Shown piece by piece: positions 14,073-16,112 of a stretch of 16,112 nucleotides of DNA. The stretch comes from Treponema sp. (GTDB lineage: Bacteria; Spirochaetota; Spirochaetia; Treponematales; Treponemataceae): contig JAGADS010000358.1 of the NCBI GenBank assembly GCA_017613485.1, forward strand, positions 1-16,112, written 5' to 3'. A program made the translations under genes and the position numbers. Every line of letters begins with the position of its first letter. Positions within the stretch are counted from its first letter, which is position 1. A model generated the notes under the pieces. It was given only the letters and a program-made list of their open reading frames with translations, was not told the DNA's origin and searched no databases.

Positions 14073-15161
14073 ATGTTCAATATTAAAACACAAATCCGGC
14101 GCTTGTATTCGTCGGCTATTTTTGCCCAGATCTCACTATCCGGGGCCTGGGTTGCGATTCTTGCGGCAAGGGGATTTTCTCTTGCACAGATTGGTTTTGC
14201 GGAAACTGTATTTCATATCGTGAGCATTATGTTTGAAATACCGTCGGGGGTTCTGGCTGATGTCTTTGGCAGAAAGAAAACTCTTTTGCTTTCCTGTCTG
14301 ATGAGGATAATCGCAAATCTTGTGATGGTTTTCTCAAACAATTTTGCTCTCGTGTGTGTGTCCATCGCTTTTCAGGCACTCAACTATAATTTTTCATCCG
14401 GCTCCGGGGATGCTCTTGCTTACGACTCTCTCAAATCGGTTGGTCAGGAAGTGTATTTTGAAAAATATGCATCCAATCAGCTTGTAATTTACCGTATGTG
14501 TGAGGGGCTTTCAACTTTGACTGCGGGTCTGTCGCTTATACTGGGCTACAGGATATCCTATTCCGTGAGTGTGCTGTTTGCACTGGTTCAACTGGCAATT
14601 ACAGCAAGTCTTGTGGAAATCAGGCTTAATCCGCCAAAAGAAAAAAAGAGCGTGTGGAAAGAAATCCTCGGGTGCTTTAAGGAAAGCTTTTTATTCCTGA
14701 GGAAACAAAAAAAAGCAATGCTGTTGATGTTCACGAATTCCTTTGTGGGTGCACTGGACATTCTTCTTTTGTTTTTCCTTCAGGCAAAGTTACCCATGGC
14801 AGGAATCCCAAAGTGGGCGCTGGGTATTTCCCTTCTTGCCATGCAGGCCGGTGGAATACTTGGTGCACGCATGATCTTACATGCAAAGCGTTTCCGCTAC
14901 CGTGTAATTTTTGCTCTTGCGTTTATTGTGATTCTTTCTGGAATTGCGATGGAACACTCAGGCCTTTATCTTGTAATGTCCCTCGGTGGATTTATGTCTT
15001 CGTTCGCCGATGACGCATTGCAGGTAAGGACAAACACGATTTTGCAGGGCATGTTCCCGTCGGAGCAGCGTGCCACACTCATTTCCATAGAGTCCTTTAC
15101 GTTCTCCGTGCTGATGATTGTGCTCTCCCCTCTTGCCGGAATATTCTTTGCATGGTGGTAA
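14073..15161 (+). CDS. MFS transporter, apparently lacking the last membrane helix
   Basis: An inner-membrane secondary transporter of the major facilitator superfamily; substrate unknown (efflux or sugar uptake are both possible). The motif-A loop between TM2 and TM3 is clear: GVLADVFGRKKT, preceded by FEIPS, typical of the family. From the sequence I count 11 hydrophobic segments; the last is FSVLMIVLSPLAGIFFAWW, after which the TAA falls where TM12 would be expected. The 362 residues are slightly short for a family of about 390-420. No hydrophobic helix continues in other frames downstream, so a recent single frameshift is not visible. The start at 14073 is preferred to an in-frame ATG at 13989 because it has AAAGGGG 9 bases upstream, and the earlier ATG lies inside a repeat. 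It is followed 112 bases later by the secreted esterase gene. Confidence 0.88.
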   Translation: MFNIKTQIRRLYSSAIFAQISLSGAWVAILAARGFSLAQIGFAETVFHIVSIMFEIPSGVLADVFGRKKTLLLSCLMRIIANLVMVFSNNFALVCVSIAFQALNYNFSSGSGDALAYDSLKSVGQEVYFEKYASNQLVIYRMCEGLSTLTAGLSLILGYRISYSVSVLFALVQLAITASLVEIRLNPPKEKKSVWKEILGCFKESFLFLRKQKKAMLLMFTNSFVGALDILLLFFLQAKLPMAGIPKWALGISLLAMQAGGILGARMILHAKRFRYRVIFALAFIVILSGIAMEHSGLYLVMSLGGFMSSFADDALQVRTNTILQGMFPSEQRATLISIESFTFSVLMIVLSPLAGIFFAWW

Positions 15162-15172
15162 TCCGTGAATCA

Positions 15173-15201
15173 ATGACAAAGTTTACTTTTTGTGCTATGA
15201 T
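15173..15201 (+). promoter_or_regulatory. Sigma70-type promoter for the secreted esterase gene
   Basis: ATGACA (15173-15178) and TATGAT (15196-15201) are separated by exactly 17 bases, each matching five of six consensus positions. The transcript would begin near 15208 with a leader of about 66 bases, so the esterase need not be co-transcribed with the MFS gene. Confidence 0.55.
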
Positions 15202-15273
15202 ATTGTGGTAAATTTTCATAGTTCAAAAAGTAACAAAAACAGAATTAATGGAATAGAACTGGGATTTACTTTT

Positions 15274-16112
15274 ATGAAAAAGACAATTTTGGCAGCTTTT
15301 TTAGTTTTTGCGGCGGCACTTTTTGGATTTGCGTACGGAGATAAAACTATAAGTATATGGGATGGAATTAAAATCGATTTACCGAGCGGCCGTCCTGTAA
15401 ACATGTATCTTTTCAATACAGACAAATCAGCTGAAAATGCACTGACACCCGCAGTAATCATTTTACCTGGTGGAAGCTATCACCATCACGGAATGAACAA
15501 CGAGGGCAAAAGTGTTGCAAAATGGTTCAACAGCAAGGGTTTCACTGCCTTTGTCCTAAGGTACAGAATAAGTGCAGCAGGCTACAAATATCCTGACATG
15601 ATGAGGGATTTGCAGAGGGCCATTCAACTTGTGCGGGAAAATGCGGATAAATACAAAATCGATCCCGACAGCCTCGGCTTAATCGGTTTTTCTGCAGGAG
15701 GACATCTTGCGGCTTGGCAGGCAGAATACTGCAACAGATTAAACCTTCTTTCCGATGTTGAAATCAATACCAAGGTTTCTCTTGAACCAGATTGGATTTG
15801 CTCTGTTTATCCTGTTGTCTCAATGCAGGACGACATATATCACGCATGGTCAAGGTGGAGTTTGTTAAGGACAAAAAAACCAACACAGGAACAAAAAGAC
15901 ATGCTCTCTCTTGAATTGCAGGTACCGGACAAAATGCCTCCCGTTTATCTTGTTGCATGCCACGATGACCATGTAGTCAAATTCGAAAACAGTCAGAGGC
16001 TTTACAATGCCATAAAGGAAAAAGGCCATGACATTACATTTGCGGAATATGAAAAAGGCGGACATGGATTCGGAATGAACAACAATAAATTCATGAAACG
16101 CACGCATTGGAA
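15274..16112 (+). CDS. Secreted alpha/beta-hydrolase esterase, acetylxylan-esterase-like (3' end missing)
   Basis: An exported serine esterase that may remove acetyl or other acyl groups from plant polysaccharides. The frame is open from the ATG to the right edge, giving 279 visible residues. A signal peptide is evident: KK, a hydrophobic stretch (TILAAFLVFAAALFGFA) and a probable cut near AYG at 20-22. The oxyanion segment is ILPGGSYHHHG (63-73), the nucleophile is in GFSAGGH (S140), the acid is in CHDDHVV (D232) and the histidine is in GGHGFG (H264), so the triad is complete and only the C-terminal tail is missing. This BD-FAE/esterase-lipase layout is common among hemicellulose esterases. 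The Shine-Dalgarno is weak (GGGA about 10 bases upstream), but an appropriate promoter is present. The gene fits the surrounding carbohydrate theme. Confidence 0.85.
   Translation, partial: MKKTILAAFLVFAAALFGFAYGDKTISIWDGIKIDLPSGRPVNMYLFNTDKSAENALTPAVIILPGGSYHHHGMNNEGKSVAKWFNSKGFTAFVLRYRISAAGYKYPDMMRDLQRAIQLVRENADKYKIDPDSLGLIGFSAGGHLAAWQAEYCNRLNLLSDVEINTKVSLEPDWICSVYPVVSMQDDIYHAWSRWSLLRTKKPTQEQKDMLSLELQVPDKMPPVYLVACHDDHVVKFENSQRLYNAIKEKGHDITFAEYEKGGHGFGMNNNKFMKRTHW

Noticed and set aside
15162..15240. Frameshifted TM12 of the MFS transporter
   Set aside because: None of the three downstream frames encodes a hydrophobic helix of sufficient length before a stop.
15764..16107. Minus-strand open frames near the right edge
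   Set aside because: They are antisense to the esterase, whose signal peptide, nucleophile elbow and GGHGFG motif are all in frame on the plus strand.

Overview
The window looks like accessory, carbohydrate-oriented chromosome of a Gram-negative host-associated bacterium, most likely a gut or rumen Treponema (Spirochaetota). The evidence is moderate GC, short signal peptides ending in FA/A-type cleavage sites without a clear lipobox, GGAG-type ribosome sites, AT-rich sigma70-like promoters, and hairpin repeats between genes. The genus assignment is an inference from style, not a match to a named sequence.

Layout. (1) 2-1489 (+): 3' part of a large putative glycosidase-like protein. (2) 1490-1746: an intergenic island packed with hairpin-forming repeats. 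(3) 1747-4533 (-): a two-gene operon, GH5 glycoside hydrolase then an ABC sugar-binding protein with an unusual N-terminal extension, with a good promoter at 4568-4596. (4) 4678-8034 (+): a tight five-gene run of Nudix hydrolase, DinB-like protein, GNAT acetyltransferase, alpha/beta hydrolase and DUF2156 protein. (5) 8049-8906 (-): AraC-type regulator, divergent from (6) 9045-10220 (+): a YqhD/BDH-like metal-dependent alcohol dehydrogenase. (7) 10217-13696 (-): a 1159-residue GH2 beta-galactosidase-like enzyme with Ig-like and CBM6-like C-terminal modules, whose stop overlaps the dehydrogenase stop. (8) 13697-14072: a 376-base intergenic region with a strong plus-strand promoter lacking an obvious gene, hairpins, a T-run and a repeat end. 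(9) 14073-15161 (+): an MFS transporter apparently lacking TM12. (10) 15274-end (+): a secreted alpha/beta-hydrolase esterase running off the window.

How the genes may work together. The secreted esterase could remove acyl groups from plant polysaccharide. The binding protein could capture oligosaccharides for an ABC importer whose permeases are not here. The signal-less GH5 and GH2 enzymes could cleave imported oligosaccharides in the cytoplasm, with the AraC/alcohol dehydrogenase pair acting in downstream reductive metabolism. The five-gene run is not obviously part of sugar use and looks like a separate small-molecule modification or housecleaning cassette.

The most unusual features are non-coding. 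A 15-base sequence beginning GGGGCTGTCC occurs at 1509 and, inverted, at 14017, so it brackets about 12.5 kb. There are tandem hairpins with compensatory changes at 1511-1567, and a promoter-to-T-run unit of about 140 bases at 13759-13933. Two genes (AraC and GH2) have a -10-like box almost on the start codon and no Shine-Dalgarno, suggesting leaderless mRNAs. No tRNA, rRNA, CRISPR array or intact transposase was seen.
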